Below are positions 53,813 to 61,143 of a stretch of 64,000 nucleotides of DNA, piece after piece. The DNA is from Streptosporangiaceae bacterium (GTDB lineage Bacteria > Actinomycetota > Actinomycetes > Streptosporangiales > Streptosporangiaceae). The notes below the pieces were generated by a model. It did no database searches and had not been told where the DNA came from. It saw only the letters and a program-made list of their open reading frames with translations. The translations under genes were made by a program, and so were the position numbers. The first letter of the stretch is position 1, and each line of letters begins with the position of its first letter. The DNA is taken from NCBI GenBank assembly GCA_025934375.1, contig JAICYD010000012.1:22826-86825 (forward strand). Direction: 5' to 3'.

Positions 53813-54000
53813 GGCCAGTAGCCAGGGGCGGGCGGAGGTGCGCCGCCGGGGGCCAGCAAGGTTCCGCCAGGCAATAGATGGCCAGGATTCTGGTGCCGCT
53901 AGCGTTACCGGTTGTTGGTCCGCGATGGTTGACGATCTCGATGCGGGGCTACGGCACAATGCCCCTGCCCGGGGCACCGGCCTAGCAGCCCGCCCGGCCG

Positions 54001-54041
54001 TGCTGACGATCGGACCGCGATGCGCGGCCCGATCGTCAGCA
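54001..54041. terminator. Strong hairpin, probable terminator
   Basis: 19-base arms (54001-54019 and 54023-54041) with one mismatch around ATG. It lies 110 bases after the DUF397 stop on the minus strand and can also end readthrough from the crotonase gene. Confidence 0.65.
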
Positions 54042-54150
54042 ACGGCGATGATCATGTCGCCCGGGGGGCCGGTTGGCCGAGCAGCCGGACGATGAAATGC
54101 CCGATTTGCTGCCGAGATCCGCCGCGATGGCGAAATGCGGCCGCGGTGCC

Positions 54151-54432
54151 TTAGCTGATCGGGGCGTCCGCGCGGACGGCGCTGGTGAACGCCCGCCACG
54201 CCTGCGCGGAAACGCGCAGCACCCGGCCGGCGCCACGCTCGGTCGTGTCGCGGACGAGGACGGTGCTCGCCGTGTTCTGCGGGATCGCGCCGACCTCCAC
54301 GCACGTCGAACCGCCGTTGCCGGTGTAGCTGGACGTGCGCCACGGGATCGCGCCGACCTCCACGCACGTTGAGCCGCCGTTGTCGCTGTAGCTGGACGTG
54401 CGCCAGCCGGGGTTCACTGCTGCTGGCTCCAT
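54151..54432 (-). CDS. DUF397 protein with duplicated core
   Basis: A 93-residue protein. DUF397 proteins are usually 60-70 residues, with one WRTSSYSDNGG-CVEV core and an RDT/WRAF end. Here the core (WRTSSYSDNGG to EVGAIP) occurs twice in tandem, residues 10-30 and 31-51, followed by the normal VRDTT and SAQAWRAFTSAVR. DUF397 genes accompany XRE-DUF5753 regulators of the WhiJ type; in Streptomyces these pairs influence development. Its start overlaps the end of the XRE gene by 19 bases, indicating coupled translation. Confidence 0.9.
   Translation of the reverse strand: MEPAAVNPGWRTSSYSDNGGSTCVEVGAIPWRTSSYTGNGGSTCVEVGAIPQNTASTVLVRDTTERGAGRVLRVSAQAWRAFTSAVRADAPIS
54280..54405 (-). repeat. 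63-bp tandem duplication within the DUF397 gene
   Basis: Two copies of a 21-codon unit (54405-54343 and 54342-54280) differ at only a few bases, changing SD to TG. In-frame, recent duplication. Confidence 0.9.
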
Positions 54433-55256
54433 CGCCGGATCGCCTCCAAGATGACGGCCCGCGAGTCGGCGACGCTGAGGGCGTACCCCCGGATCTCCTC
54501 GAACAACGCCATGGCCTTGCGGGTGAGTGCGGTGTCTTCCATCGTCTGGTCTTCAATGGCCAGCATCAGCAGCGTATCCGGGATCGCCTCCCCGTTCACG
54601 ACCTCGAACGGACCACGTATCCCCGGGAAGTACCCCGTGTCGGGCACCACCTGGAGGACCACGTTGGGCCGCTTCGACAGCTCGACCAGGTACACCAGTT
54701 GCCCGGCCATGACCTCCGGCGTGCCAACCTGGAAGTACAGGGCGCGCTCGTGGATGACCGCCGTGACGTGGGCCGGGTCCGGGCCGGTGAAGAGGGCCTG
54801 CCGTCCAATTCGGATGTCGGCCTTCTCGGTGGCCTCTTCCTCGTCTAGTCCCTCCTCCAGGAACATGGCATGCGCGTATTCGCGGCACTGCAACTGGCCC
54901 GGGATGACCAGGAGCCCCCACAGCCGCAGGAAGCTTGCCTTGGCCTCGTTCGCGAACCACTTCTGGATGAACTGCGGGATGGGTCCCCGGACCTTGCGGG
55001 CAATTGTGAGCTGGCGGGCGAGTAGCTTGCGCTCGCGCGGCGTGGCCTGGCAGGCGTCCAGCCAGTCGGTGAACATGGTGGTGCCGGGCAGGGTGTCGCC
55101 GGTCTCGACCCGGCTGATGCCCTCGCGGGCGTAGCCGCTCGCCCGGGCGAAGTCCTCCTGCGTGCGAAAGCCCGCGTCGATCCGCAGGTCGCGCAGCGTC
55201 TCGCCCAGGGCGGCGCCCAGGTCGGTCTCCGGGTCACGGGGGTTCGGGCGCGGCAT
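54414..55256 (-). CDS. XRE-family regulator with DUF5753 domain (WhiJ-like)
   Basis: A 280-residue regulator. The N-terminal helix-turn-helix (about 15-75) reads TLRDLRIDAGFRTQEDFARA and GYAREGISRVETGDTLP. The C-terminal DUF5753 domain (about 100-275) contains IPQFIQKWFANEAKA, IPGQLQCREYAHAMF and ADIRIGRQALF, typical of the family. ATG preceded by TGGAGG. It forms a pair with the DUF397 gene and is divergent from an ATPase of the anti-sigma type, the standard WhiJ-cluster layout of actinomycetes. Confidence 0.93.
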   Translation of the reverse strand: MPRPNPRDPETDLGAALGETLRDLRIDAGFRTQEDFARASGYAREGISRVETGDTLPGTTMFTDWLDACQATPRERKLLARQLTIARKVRGPIPQFIQKWFANEAKASFLRLWGLLVIPGQLQCREYAHAMFLEEGLDEEEATEKADIRIGRQALFTGPDPAHVTAVIHERALYFQVGTPEVMAGQLVYLVELSKRPNVVLQVVPDTGYFPGIRGPFEVVNGEAIPDTLLMLAIEDQTMEDTALTRKAMALFEEIRGYALSVADSRAVILEAIRRWSQQQ

Positions 55257-55459
55257 GGGAGTACCTCCAGCGCGTTGTCGGGCATGTGCGCGGTTAGTCG
55301 GGTAGGTGCATTAGCCGTAGCGTAACCCGCGAATTAGCTGCCACCGTTGTTTTACGAGATAACACGCCGAGATTCGCGAGCGGAGTCCCTCTGTTAGGGG
55401 AGCGGGCCATTCCGCGATTCCGGCCTGCCTTCCTGCCGCCGTGATCAAGGGGTTAATCA

Positions 55460-55945
55460 GTGAATGCCAGCAACGGTGCATGGCCCATGACCACATCAGT
55501 CATGTCTCAGCCCTCTTCGCCTGATCCGCAGTTCCTGACCGGGCTTGCGCGCCGGTCACGGCTGGAGCTCGGCGCCTACGAGACCACCCCGCGCACCGCC
55601 CGTGGCCACATCGCCCAGATGCTAGAGGAATGGTCGCTCCCCCAATTCCGCGATGTCACCGTGCTCATCGCGACCGAGTTGATCACGAACGCGATCCAGC
55701 AGACCGCCAAGTACGCCTGGGTGGTCCCCCCGCCGGTGCGCCTGTGGCTGCGCGGCGGCCCGCCCGGCGTCGCCCTCCTCGTCTGGGACGCCATCGCCGC
55801 CCCGCCCGCCCCGCGCGCCGCAGGCGAGACCGACGAAACCGGCCGTGGCCTGACCATAGTCGCCGAGCTCAGCGCCGCCTGCGGCTACTACCCCAGCGCC
55901 GACCCGCCCGGCAAGGTCACCTGGTCCGTGATCACCACCCCGTGA
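55460..55945 (+). CDS. ATP-binding protein, RsbW/anti-sigma-like (HATPase_c_2)
   Basis: A 161-residue single-domain GHKL ATPase. The N-box is ATELITNAIQQTA and the G1 region reads VWDAIAAPP with Asp. The G2-like GRGLTIVAELSAACGYY is also present. Such stand-alone ATPases accompany WhiJ/DUF397 clusters (AbaA-type loci) and may act as anti-sigma factors or kinases. GTG at 55460 follows AAGGGG; ATG at 55487 is also possible. A 65-bp tandem duplication begins right after its stop. Confidence 0.88.
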   Translation: MNASNGAWPMTTSVMSQPSSPDPQFLTGLARRSRLELGAYETTPRTARGHIAQMLEEWSLPQFRDVTVLIATELITNAIQQTAKYAWVVPPPVRLWLRGGPPGVALLVWDAIAAPPAPRAAGETDETGRGLTIVAELSAACGYYPSADPPGKVTWSVITTP

Positions 55946-55948
55946 CCC

Positions 55949-56073
55949 GCGCACCCAAGCATCCCTTTGGTGCGCATGCATACCCCACCGATGGCGCCAA
56001 CGGGTGCGCTATAGCGCACCCAAGCATCCCTTTGGTGCGGGTGCATACCCCACCAATGGCGCCAACGGGTGCG
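55949..56073 (+). repeat. 65-bp tandem duplication
   Basis: Copy 1 starts at 55949 and copy 2 at 56014; they differ at only a few positions. Each contains the self-complementary CGCACC...GGTGCG around AAGCATCCCTTT, so each can form a hairpin. It fills the gap between the ATPase gene and the small CxC gene. Confidence 0.9.
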
Positions 56074-56090
56074 ACTGAGAGGAAATAAAC

Positions 56091-56360
56091 ATGGCTGACG
56101 TGAGATGCTCTTGTGGTTATACCGAGTCCGGTGACGAGATGCTGACCGACCATTTGCTGGAAGTTTTCGTTCCCGCCGATTCTCAGGGACTCGACGGCCA
56201 GGTTCACGAGGAAATGGCCGCAACGGGCGCGTGCGCCTGCGCAGTTGCCACCACGACCCCCGGCGAATTGGACCAGCATTTCCTGGCCGCCTTCACGCCC
56301 GCCGATTCGGTCGGCCGGGATGGCGCGCGCCACGCGCAAATCCGGCAGTCGTTACAGTAG
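56091..56360 (+). CDS. Small duplicated CxC protein, unknown function
   Basis: 89 residues made of two related modules of about 37 residues. Module 1 runs from CSCGYTESGDEM through DHLLEVFVPADSQGLDG to VH. Module 2 runs from CACAVATTTPGEL through QHFLAAFTPADSVGRDG to RH. Shared positions are CxC, H(L/F)L, F-PADS-G-DG and H. CxC with two His per module could bind metal (inference). AGGAAA lies seven bases before the ATG. It lies four bases before the PLP-enzyme gene and next to a WhiJ-type cluster. Module 1 alone resembles small actinobacterial proteins I cannot name. Confidence 0.85.
   Translation: MADVRCSCGYTESGDEMLTDHLLEVFVPADSQGLDGQVHEEMAATGACACAVATTTPGELDQHFLAAFTPADSVGRDGARHAQIRQSLQ
56353..56358 (+). 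promoter_or_regulatory. Putative -10 box before the PLP-enzyme gene
   Basis: TACAGT lies six bases before the GTG at 56365; no Shine-Dalgarno sequence. It overlaps the last codons of the CxC gene. Confidence 0.35.
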
Positions 56361-56364
56361 CTGC

Positions 56365-57090
56365 GTGACCGACTCACTGACTCCGGTGCCCCTGGGCACG
56401 TGGCCGACTCCGATGGAGCCGATGCCCCGGCTGGCCCGGGCGCTTGGCCTGCGGCCGCAGGAGCTGTGGATCAAGCGCGACGACCTCACTGGCCTGGCCG
56501 GCGGCGGCAACAAGATCCGCAAGCTGGAGTGGACCGTCGCCGCCGCCCTCGCCGACGCGCTGCGAAGCGACGGCCGCAAGCCCTACCTCATCCCCTTCGG
56601 CGGGTCCAGCGCGCTCAGCATCCGGGGCTACCACACGGCGGGCCTGGAGATCCTCGCCCAGCAGCCCGAGGCGCTGACCGTGGTCACGGCGGTCGGTTCC
56701 GGCGGCACCATGGCCGGCCTGGTCACGGCGCTCGGGCCCCATCGCGTACTCGGCGTGAGCGCGGGCGCCGTTACGGATGCCAGGGCCGCAGTCGCCACGC
56801 TGTTGCGGGACGGGGGCTGGCCCGTCAACGAACTGCGCGTTGACGATCGTCACATCGGGGCGGGGTATGCGACGCTGACCGACGCCACCCGGCACGCGAT
56901 CGAGCTCGCCGCCCGCACCGAGGGGATCATCCTCGATCCCATCTACAGCGGGCGCGCGATGGCGGGCCTGGTCGCGGCGGTCCGCGGCGGCGAGATCCTG
57001 CCCGTCGGCGTGGTCTTCGTCCACACCGGCGGGCTACCGGGATTGTTCGGCCACGGATGGAGCCCGAGTCCCTCGCGGTCACCGGAGTAG
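56365..57090 (+). CDS. D-cysteine desulfhydrase/ACC-deaminase-like PLP enzyme with internal deletion
   Basis: 241 residues, whereas this fold-type II family is normally about 320-340. The start (LGTWPTPMEPMPRLARALG, IKRDDLTGLAGGGNKIRKLE) with the PLP Lys in GGNK is intact. The second half from RKPYLIPFGGSSALSIRGY through TAVGSGGTMAGLV to VFVHTGGLPGLFG is also intact. The roughly 90 residues that should lie between, including the conserved QSNHxRQ segment that contacts PLP, are missing in frame after WTVAAALADAL. The protein is probably inactive or altered. It is followed by a hydrolase gene 41 bases later. Confidence 0.85.
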   Translation: MTDSLTPVPLGTWPTPMEPMPRLARALGLRPQELWIKRDDLTGLAGGGNKIRKLEWTVAAALADALRSDGRKPYLIPFGGSSALSIRGYHTAGLEILAQQPEALTVVTAVGSGGTMAGLVTALGPHRVLGVSAGAVTDARAAVATLLRDGGWPVNELRVDDRHIGAGYATLTDATRHAIELAARTEGIILDPIYSGRAMAGLVAAVRGGEILPVGVVFVHTGGLPGLFGHGWSPSPSRSPE

Positions 57091-57131
57091 AGTCGCCCGC
57101 AAAGGCGTCGGCGCTCACGCGGGAGGCTATC

Positions 57132-57911
57132 GTGGCCAGTTCACCGGTAACTGTCGGCTCGGGTCCGCATCACGTGCTGGCCGTGCACGGCTGGTTCGGC
57201 TCGGCGCGCGGATGGGGCTCGCTGCCGCAGTACCTCGACGGCGCCAGCTACACCTACGTATTCCCTGACCTGCGCGGCTACGGCGACCGCAAGCAGGCCA
57301 GCGGGCAATTCACCATGGAAGAGGCGGCCGCCGACGCCGTGGCCCTGGCCGACGAGCTCGGCTGGGGCTCGTTCTCCGTGGTCGGGCACTCGATGGGCGG
57401 GAAGATCGCCCACCAGGTGCTGCTGCAGGCCCCCGGCCGGGTCCGGGCGCTGATCGGCGTCAACCCGGTGCCGGCCGCCGAGGTGCCCATGGACGAGCAG
57501 ACGTGGGGACTGTTCCACGGGGCGGCCGACAACCCCGGCAACCGGGCGGCGATCATCGACTTCACCACCGGGAGCAAGCTGACCAAGACGTTCATCGACC
57601 AGCTGGTACAGCACTCGCTGGACAACTCCACGGTGGAAGCGTTCGCCGCCTACCTGCTGTCGTGGGCCAAGTCGGACTTCTCCGGCCAGGTCACGGCGGC
57701 CGCTGGTGCTGTGCAGCCCAACGCAGTTCCAGTCCAGGTGATCGTGGGGGAGACCGACCCGGCCCTGTCCGCCGCGGTGATGGAGCAGACCTGGCTGGCG
57801 TACTTCCCAGGTGCGGAACTGGAAGTGCTGGCCAACGCCGGGCACTACCCGATGTTCGAGACCCCGGTCGCGCTGGCCACGTCCATCGAGGGCTTCCTGG
57901 GACGCGGGTGA
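57132..57911 (+). CDS. Alpha/beta hydrolase
   Basis: A 259-residue single-domain hydrolase. The nucleophile elbow is GHSMGG, the acid is probably Asp in VGETDPALS, and the catalytic His is in NAGHYPMFE. The oxyanion segment is HGWFGSARGW. GTG at 57132 has GGGAGG five bases upstream and gives the normal start ahead of VTVGSGPHHVLAVHG; a more upstream ATG lacks a ribosome-binding site. Its stop overlaps the P450 start as GTGA, so the two enzymes probably act together on one substrate (inference). Confidence 0.92.
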   Translation: MASSPVTVGSGPHHVLAVHGWFGSARGWGSLPQYLDGASYTYVFPDLRGYGDRKQASGQFTMEEAAADAVALADELGWGSFSVVGHSMGGKIAHQVLLQAPGRVRALIGVNPVPAAEVPMDEQTWGLFHGAADNPGNRAAIIDFTTGSKLTKTFIDQLVQHSLDNSTVEAFAAYLLSWAKSDFSGQVTAAAGAVQPNAVPVQVIVGETDPALSAAVMEQTWLAYFPGAELEVLANAGHYPMFETPVALATSIEGFLGRG

Positions 57912-59287
57912 CACCCGCCTCCGTGCCCGGGCGGGGCGCCTGGCCAGACAAGCCCGAGCCTGGCCGGCCCGACACCGAGGTGGTCTTCGACCCCGAGACC
58001 TACACCAGCGGCGTGCCGTTCGACGCCCTCGCCCGGCTGCGCCGCGACCGGCCGGTGGCCTGGGTACCGGAGATCCCGGTGCTCGGCTGGCCCGAAGGCC
58101 CTGGGTTCTGGCTCGTGCTCCGGCACGGCGACGTCGAATCGGTGCTGAACCGGCCGGAGCTGTTCTCCTCCGCGCTCGGGGCGACCCAGATCCGCGATCC
58201 CGCCACCCCGCAGGCGCTGCGGTACGTGCGGCAGATGATGCTCAACATGGACCCGCCGCCGCATTCCCGGCTGCGGCGGCTGCTGAGCCGGTCGTTCACG
58301 CCGCGGGCGGTTGCCCGGCTGGAGGACCGGATACGCGGCCACGCGCGGGCCATCTGCGACCGCGTGCTGCGCGGCCCGCGCGGGGAGTGCGACTTCGCCA
58401 AGGACCTGGCGGCGGACCTGCCGTTGCTGACCCTGGCCGACGTGCTCGGCGTGCCCGAGCAAGACCGCTGGCTGCTGTTCGACTGGTCCAACCGGGTGAT
58501 CGGCTACCAGGACCCCGACTACGCCGCCTCGGCCGAGTTCGACCCTACCGCGGGCACGCCGATGGCGGCCGACGCGCTCGCGCTGCGCCCGGCGCCCGGT
58601 GCCGACGGCCGGATGCCCGACCCGCGCACCCGCGAGGGCATGCCCGACCTGTACGCCTACGCCCACCTGCTCGCCGAGCGCAAGCGGCGCCAGCCCGGCG
58701 ATGACGTGATGTCGATCCTGCTCGCGCAGACCGACGAGGCCGGCGGGCAGGTCTCGGTGGCGGAGTTCGAGAACATGTTCTGGCTGTTCGCCGTGGCCGG
58801 GAACGAGACTCTCCGCAACGGCCTGCCCGGCGCCTGCGTCGCCCTGCTGGAGCACCCGGGCGCGGCGGAGGAACTGCGCGCGGACCCGGGGCTGCTGCCG
58901 GTCGCCGTCAACGAGATGCTGCGCTGGTGGACCCCGGTCATGACGTTCCGCCGGACGGCGACCGCCGACTGTGAACTGGCCGGCCAGTCCATCCGCGCCG
59001 GCGACAAGGTGGTCGTCTCGTTCACCTCGGCCAACCGCGATGAGGCCGTCTTCGCCGACCCCGGCCGGTTCGACATCCGCCGCCACCCCAACCCGCACCT
59101 GGTGTTCGGGTACGGACCGCACTTCTGCCTGGGCGCCCACCTGGCGCGCACCCAGATGCGCGCCCTGTTCGAGCAGGTCCTGGCCCGGACCTCATCCCTG
59201 CGTTACGCCGGGCCGCCGGCCTACCTGCGCTCCAACTTCCAGCGCGGCATCAAGCGCCTCCCGATCGCCTGGACCGGCGGGCATTAA
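57908..59287 (+). CDS. Cytochrome P450
   Basis: A 459-residue soluble bacterial P450. Heme ligand Cys407 is in FGYGPHFCLGAHLAR. The ExxR motif is Glu336-Arg339 in NEMLRW. The I-helix reads AVAGNETLRN, where the acid-alcohol pair is Glu300-Thr301. Wording around the I-helix and MDPPPHSRLRRLLSRSFTPR resembles the CYP124/125/142 steroid- and terpenoid-oxidising group. The segment about 210-245 is longer than in most relatives. A ferredoxin gene is not adjacent. Confidence 0.94.
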   Translation: MTPASVPGRGAWPDKPEPGRPDTEVVFDPETYTSGVPFDALARLRRDRPVAWVPEIPVLGWPEGPGFWLVLRHGDVESVLNRPELFSSALGATQIRDPATPQALRYVRQMMLNMDPPPHSRLRRLLSRSFTPRAVARLEDRIRGHARAICDRVLRGPRGECDFAKDLAADLPLLTLADVLGVPEQDRWLLFDWSNRVIGYQDPDYAASAEFDPTAGTPMAADALALRPAPGADGRMPDPRTREGMPDLYAYAHLLAERKRRQPGDDVMSILLAQTDEAGGQVSVAEFENMFWLFAVAGNETLRNGLPGACVALLEHPGAAEELRADPGLLPVAVNEMLRWWTPVMTFRRTATADCELAGQSIRAGDKVVVSFTSANRDEAVFADPGRFDIRRHPNPHLVFGYGPHFCLGAHLARTQMRALFEQVLARTSSLRYAGPPAYLRSNFQRGIKRLPIAWTGGH

Positions 59288-59304
59288 CGCCGCCCCGCCG
59301 CTGC

Positions 59305-59310
59305 TATCGT
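59305..59310 (+). promoter_or_regulatory. Putative -10 box of a leaderless GNAT promoter
   Basis: TATCGT lies six bases before the GTG at 59317, and no Shine-Dalgarno sequence is present. Confidence 0.35.
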
Positions 59311-59316
59311 CGGCGC

Positions 59317-60102
59317 GTGGAAGTTCGGTCCCTCGGGTATCGCACCGATCTCGCGATCCTGGCGCTCGAAGGCAGCCAGGTCACCGACCGCGGTGATCAC
59401 CTCGTCATCCGCACCCCGGGTAACCCGGATTACTGGTGGGGTAACTTCCTGCTGGTGCCGGGCCTGCGACCCGGCACGGGCGACGCCTGGAAGGCCCGGT
59501 TCGCCGCCGAGTTCCCGGGCGCGCCGCACCTGGCACTGGGGCTGGACGAGCCCGACGACCGCGCCGTCAACCCCGGCGAGCTCCCCGGCATGACGATGGA
59601 GCGCAACGCGGTCATGACGGCGACGTCGGTGCACGCCCCGCCGCGCCCGGACACCGAGGCGGTGTTGCGCACGCTGCACGGCGACGCCGACTGGCGGCAG
59701 TCATTCGACCTCGCGGTCGCCGTCAACGCGGGCGAGCCCGGCGTCGACTCCGGGTTCCTGACCGCGCAGCAGGCCGCGAAGCGGGCGCTGACGGAGGCAG
59801 GCCACGGGTCGTGGCTGGGCGCCTTCCTCGACGGCACCCTGGTCGCGCAACTGGGCCTCATCACCGCCATCGGATCAGGGCTGGCCCGCTACCAGAACGT
59901 CGAGACGCACCCCGCCGCGCGCCGCCGGGGCCTGGCCGGCACCCTGGTCTGGAAGGTCGGCGCGGCCGCGCTCGCCAGCGGTATCCAGACCCTGGTCATG
60001 GTCGCCGACCCCGGGGAGGCCGCCATCCGCGTCTACCGCTCCGTCGGCTTCACCGTCACCGAATCCCAGCTCAGCTTCATCGCCCGCCCCGCCCAGGGGT
60101 GA
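59317..60102 (+). CDS. GNAT family N-acetyltransferase
   Basis: A 261-residue protein. The C-terminal GNAT domain (about 150-255) carries the acetyl-CoA motif VETHPAARRRGLAGTLVWKV and the following YRSVGF. The N-terminal 110 residues (GNPDYWWGNFLLVPG) form an extra domain seen in some actinobacterial GNATs. The acceptor is unknown. It is separate from the P450 by 29 bases. Confidence 0.9.
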   Translation: MEVRSLGYRTDLAILALEGSQVTDRGDHLVIRTPGNPDYWWGNFLLVPGLRPGTGDAWKARFAAEFPGAPHLALGLDEPDDRAVNPGELPGMTMERNAVMTATSVHAPPRPDTEAVLRTLHGDADWRQSFDLAVAVNAGEPGVDSGFLTAQQAAKRALTEAGHGSWLGAFLDGTLVAQLGLITAIGSGLARYQNVETHPAARRRGLAGTLVWKVGAAALASGIQTLVMVADPGEAAIRVYRSVGFTVTESQLSFIARPAQG

Positions 60103-60202
60103 CGGCCAGGCGTTGACCGCAACTGCCCGAAGGAGCGTGACAACGTCTGCTCGACGAGGAGGCGCCACTGGGCGTACTCGGCTCGGGCCTCTCGGCCATG
60201 AT

Positions 60203-60238
60203 GGGTCAAAACCGATAGCCTGCTAGCGCTTCTGACCC
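60203..60238. terminator. Imperfect hairpin between convergent genes
   Basis: GGGTCA at 60203-60208 pairs with TGACCC at 60233-60238, and the inner parts pair with three mismatches (GATAGC with GCTAGC side). It lies between the GNAT and crotonase stops. Confidence 0.5.
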
Positions 60239-60271
60239 ACGATCTCGGAACGGGAAGGACCGACGGTCAAG

Positions 60272-61093
60272 TCACTGGGCGGGCGACGCGTCGGTGAAGG
60301 TGGGCGGGCGGCGCTCGAAGAACGCCGTGGCGGCCTCCCGCTGGTTTGGCGTGCCGGCCAGCGCCTTGATCTCCCGCCGCTCGGCGGCCAGGCCCGCCGC
60401 CGACCCCTCGTCGAGCCCCAGGTTGATCAGGCGCTTGGCGCCCCGGACGGCGTCCGGGCTTTGCGCGGCGATGGCCTGCGCCAGCGCCAGCGCGGTGGCG
60501 GCGGGGTCGTCGCTGAGCCGGGACGCGAGCCGGATCCGCACCGCCTCCTCGCCGGACACCTCGCGGCCGGTCCAGATCAGCTCCTTGGCCAGCTCCGGGC
60601 CGACCAGCGGCGGGAGCAGCACCGTGGCGCCCATGTCGGGGACCAGGCCCCAGTTGACCTCGCGCAGCGCCAGCCGCGCGCCCGGGGCGACCACGCGGAT
60701 GTCGGCGCCCAGCGCCAGCTGCAGGCCGGCGCCGTAGGCGACGCCGGACACGGCGGCGATGACCGGGACCGCGAGCTGCTGCCACTGCCAGACCACGAGC
60801 TGGCCGTCGTGAACCAGCCTGCCCCGCGCCTCAGTGAGATCGCTCAGGCCCTCAGCCTGCGTGCCGTCCCTCATCGCGGCGAAGTTCGCCAGGTCAAGGC
60901 CGGCGCTGAACGCGCGGCCGCTGGCCGTCAGGACCACGGCGCGCGCGTCGGGGCGGCCGGCCAGTTCCCGGCCGGCCTCCGCCAGCGCCCGGAACATCGC
61001 CAAGTCGAAGGCGTTCAGCTTGTCCGGCCGGCTCAGCCGGACCTCCCAGACCGGCCCGTGGCGGTGCAGTTCGACCCGTTCCTGGCTGCTCAC
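60272..61093 (-). CDS. Enoyl-CoA hydratase/isomerase family protein
   Basis: A 273-residue crotonase-fold enzyme. Oxyanion segments are SGRAFSAGLDLANF and SGVAYGAGLQLALGADIRVV. The usual first catalytic Glu region reads LREVNWGLVPDMGATVLLP, keeping Glu and Asp. It ends ATAFFERRPPTFTD, the ending shared by many crotonases. It is divergent from an alpha/beta hydrolase across a perfect 12-bp palindrome. CoA-ester hydration or isomerisation is likely; the substrate is unknown. Confidence 0.93.
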   Translation of the reverse strand: MSSQERVELHRHGPVWEVRLSRPDKLNAFDLAMFRALAEAGRELAGRPDARAVVLTASGRAFSAGLDLANFAAMRDGTQAEGLSDLTEARGRLVHDGQLVVWQWQQLAVPVIAAVSGVAYGAGLQLALGADIRVVAPGARLALREVNWGLVPDMGATVLLPPLVGPELAKELIWTGREVSGEEAVRIRLASRLSDDPAATALALAQAIAAQSPDAVRGAKRLINLGLDEGSAAGLAAERREIKALAGTPNQREAATAFFERRPPTFTDASPAQ

Positions 61094-61122
61094 GTGGGCG
61101 CCCTCCTTCGGAAATACCTGAC

Positions 61123-61134
61123 CTTACCGGTAAG
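61123..61134. promoter_or_regulatory. Palindromic operator CTTACCGGTAAG
   Basis: Perfect 12-base palindrome in the 50-base gap between divergent crotonase and hydrolase genes. Its right half overlaps the presumed hydrolase -10 (TAAGTT). TetR-family operators in acyl-CoA gene clusters often have this form, but no regulator gene is adjacent. Confidence 0.55.
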
Positions 61135-61136
61135 TT
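61131..61136 (+). promoter_or_regulatory. Putative -10 box of a leaderless hydrolase promoter
   Basis: TAAGTT lies seven bases before the ATG at 61144; no Shine-Dalgarno sequence. Overlaps the palindrome. Confidence 0.4.
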
Positions 61137-61143
61137 CGCCTGC

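Larger units (their letters stand above)
53665..54150. other. Intergenic region with two inverted repeats
   Basis: About 490 bases with no recognisable gene on either strand. It contains a 10-base inverted repeat around an AT-richer centre and a strong hairpin, listed separately. Confidence 0.6.

Noticed and set aside
54036..54236. Small minus-strand frame downstream of DUF397
   Set aside because: Overlaps the terminator hairpin, lacks a ribosome-binding site and has no family text.
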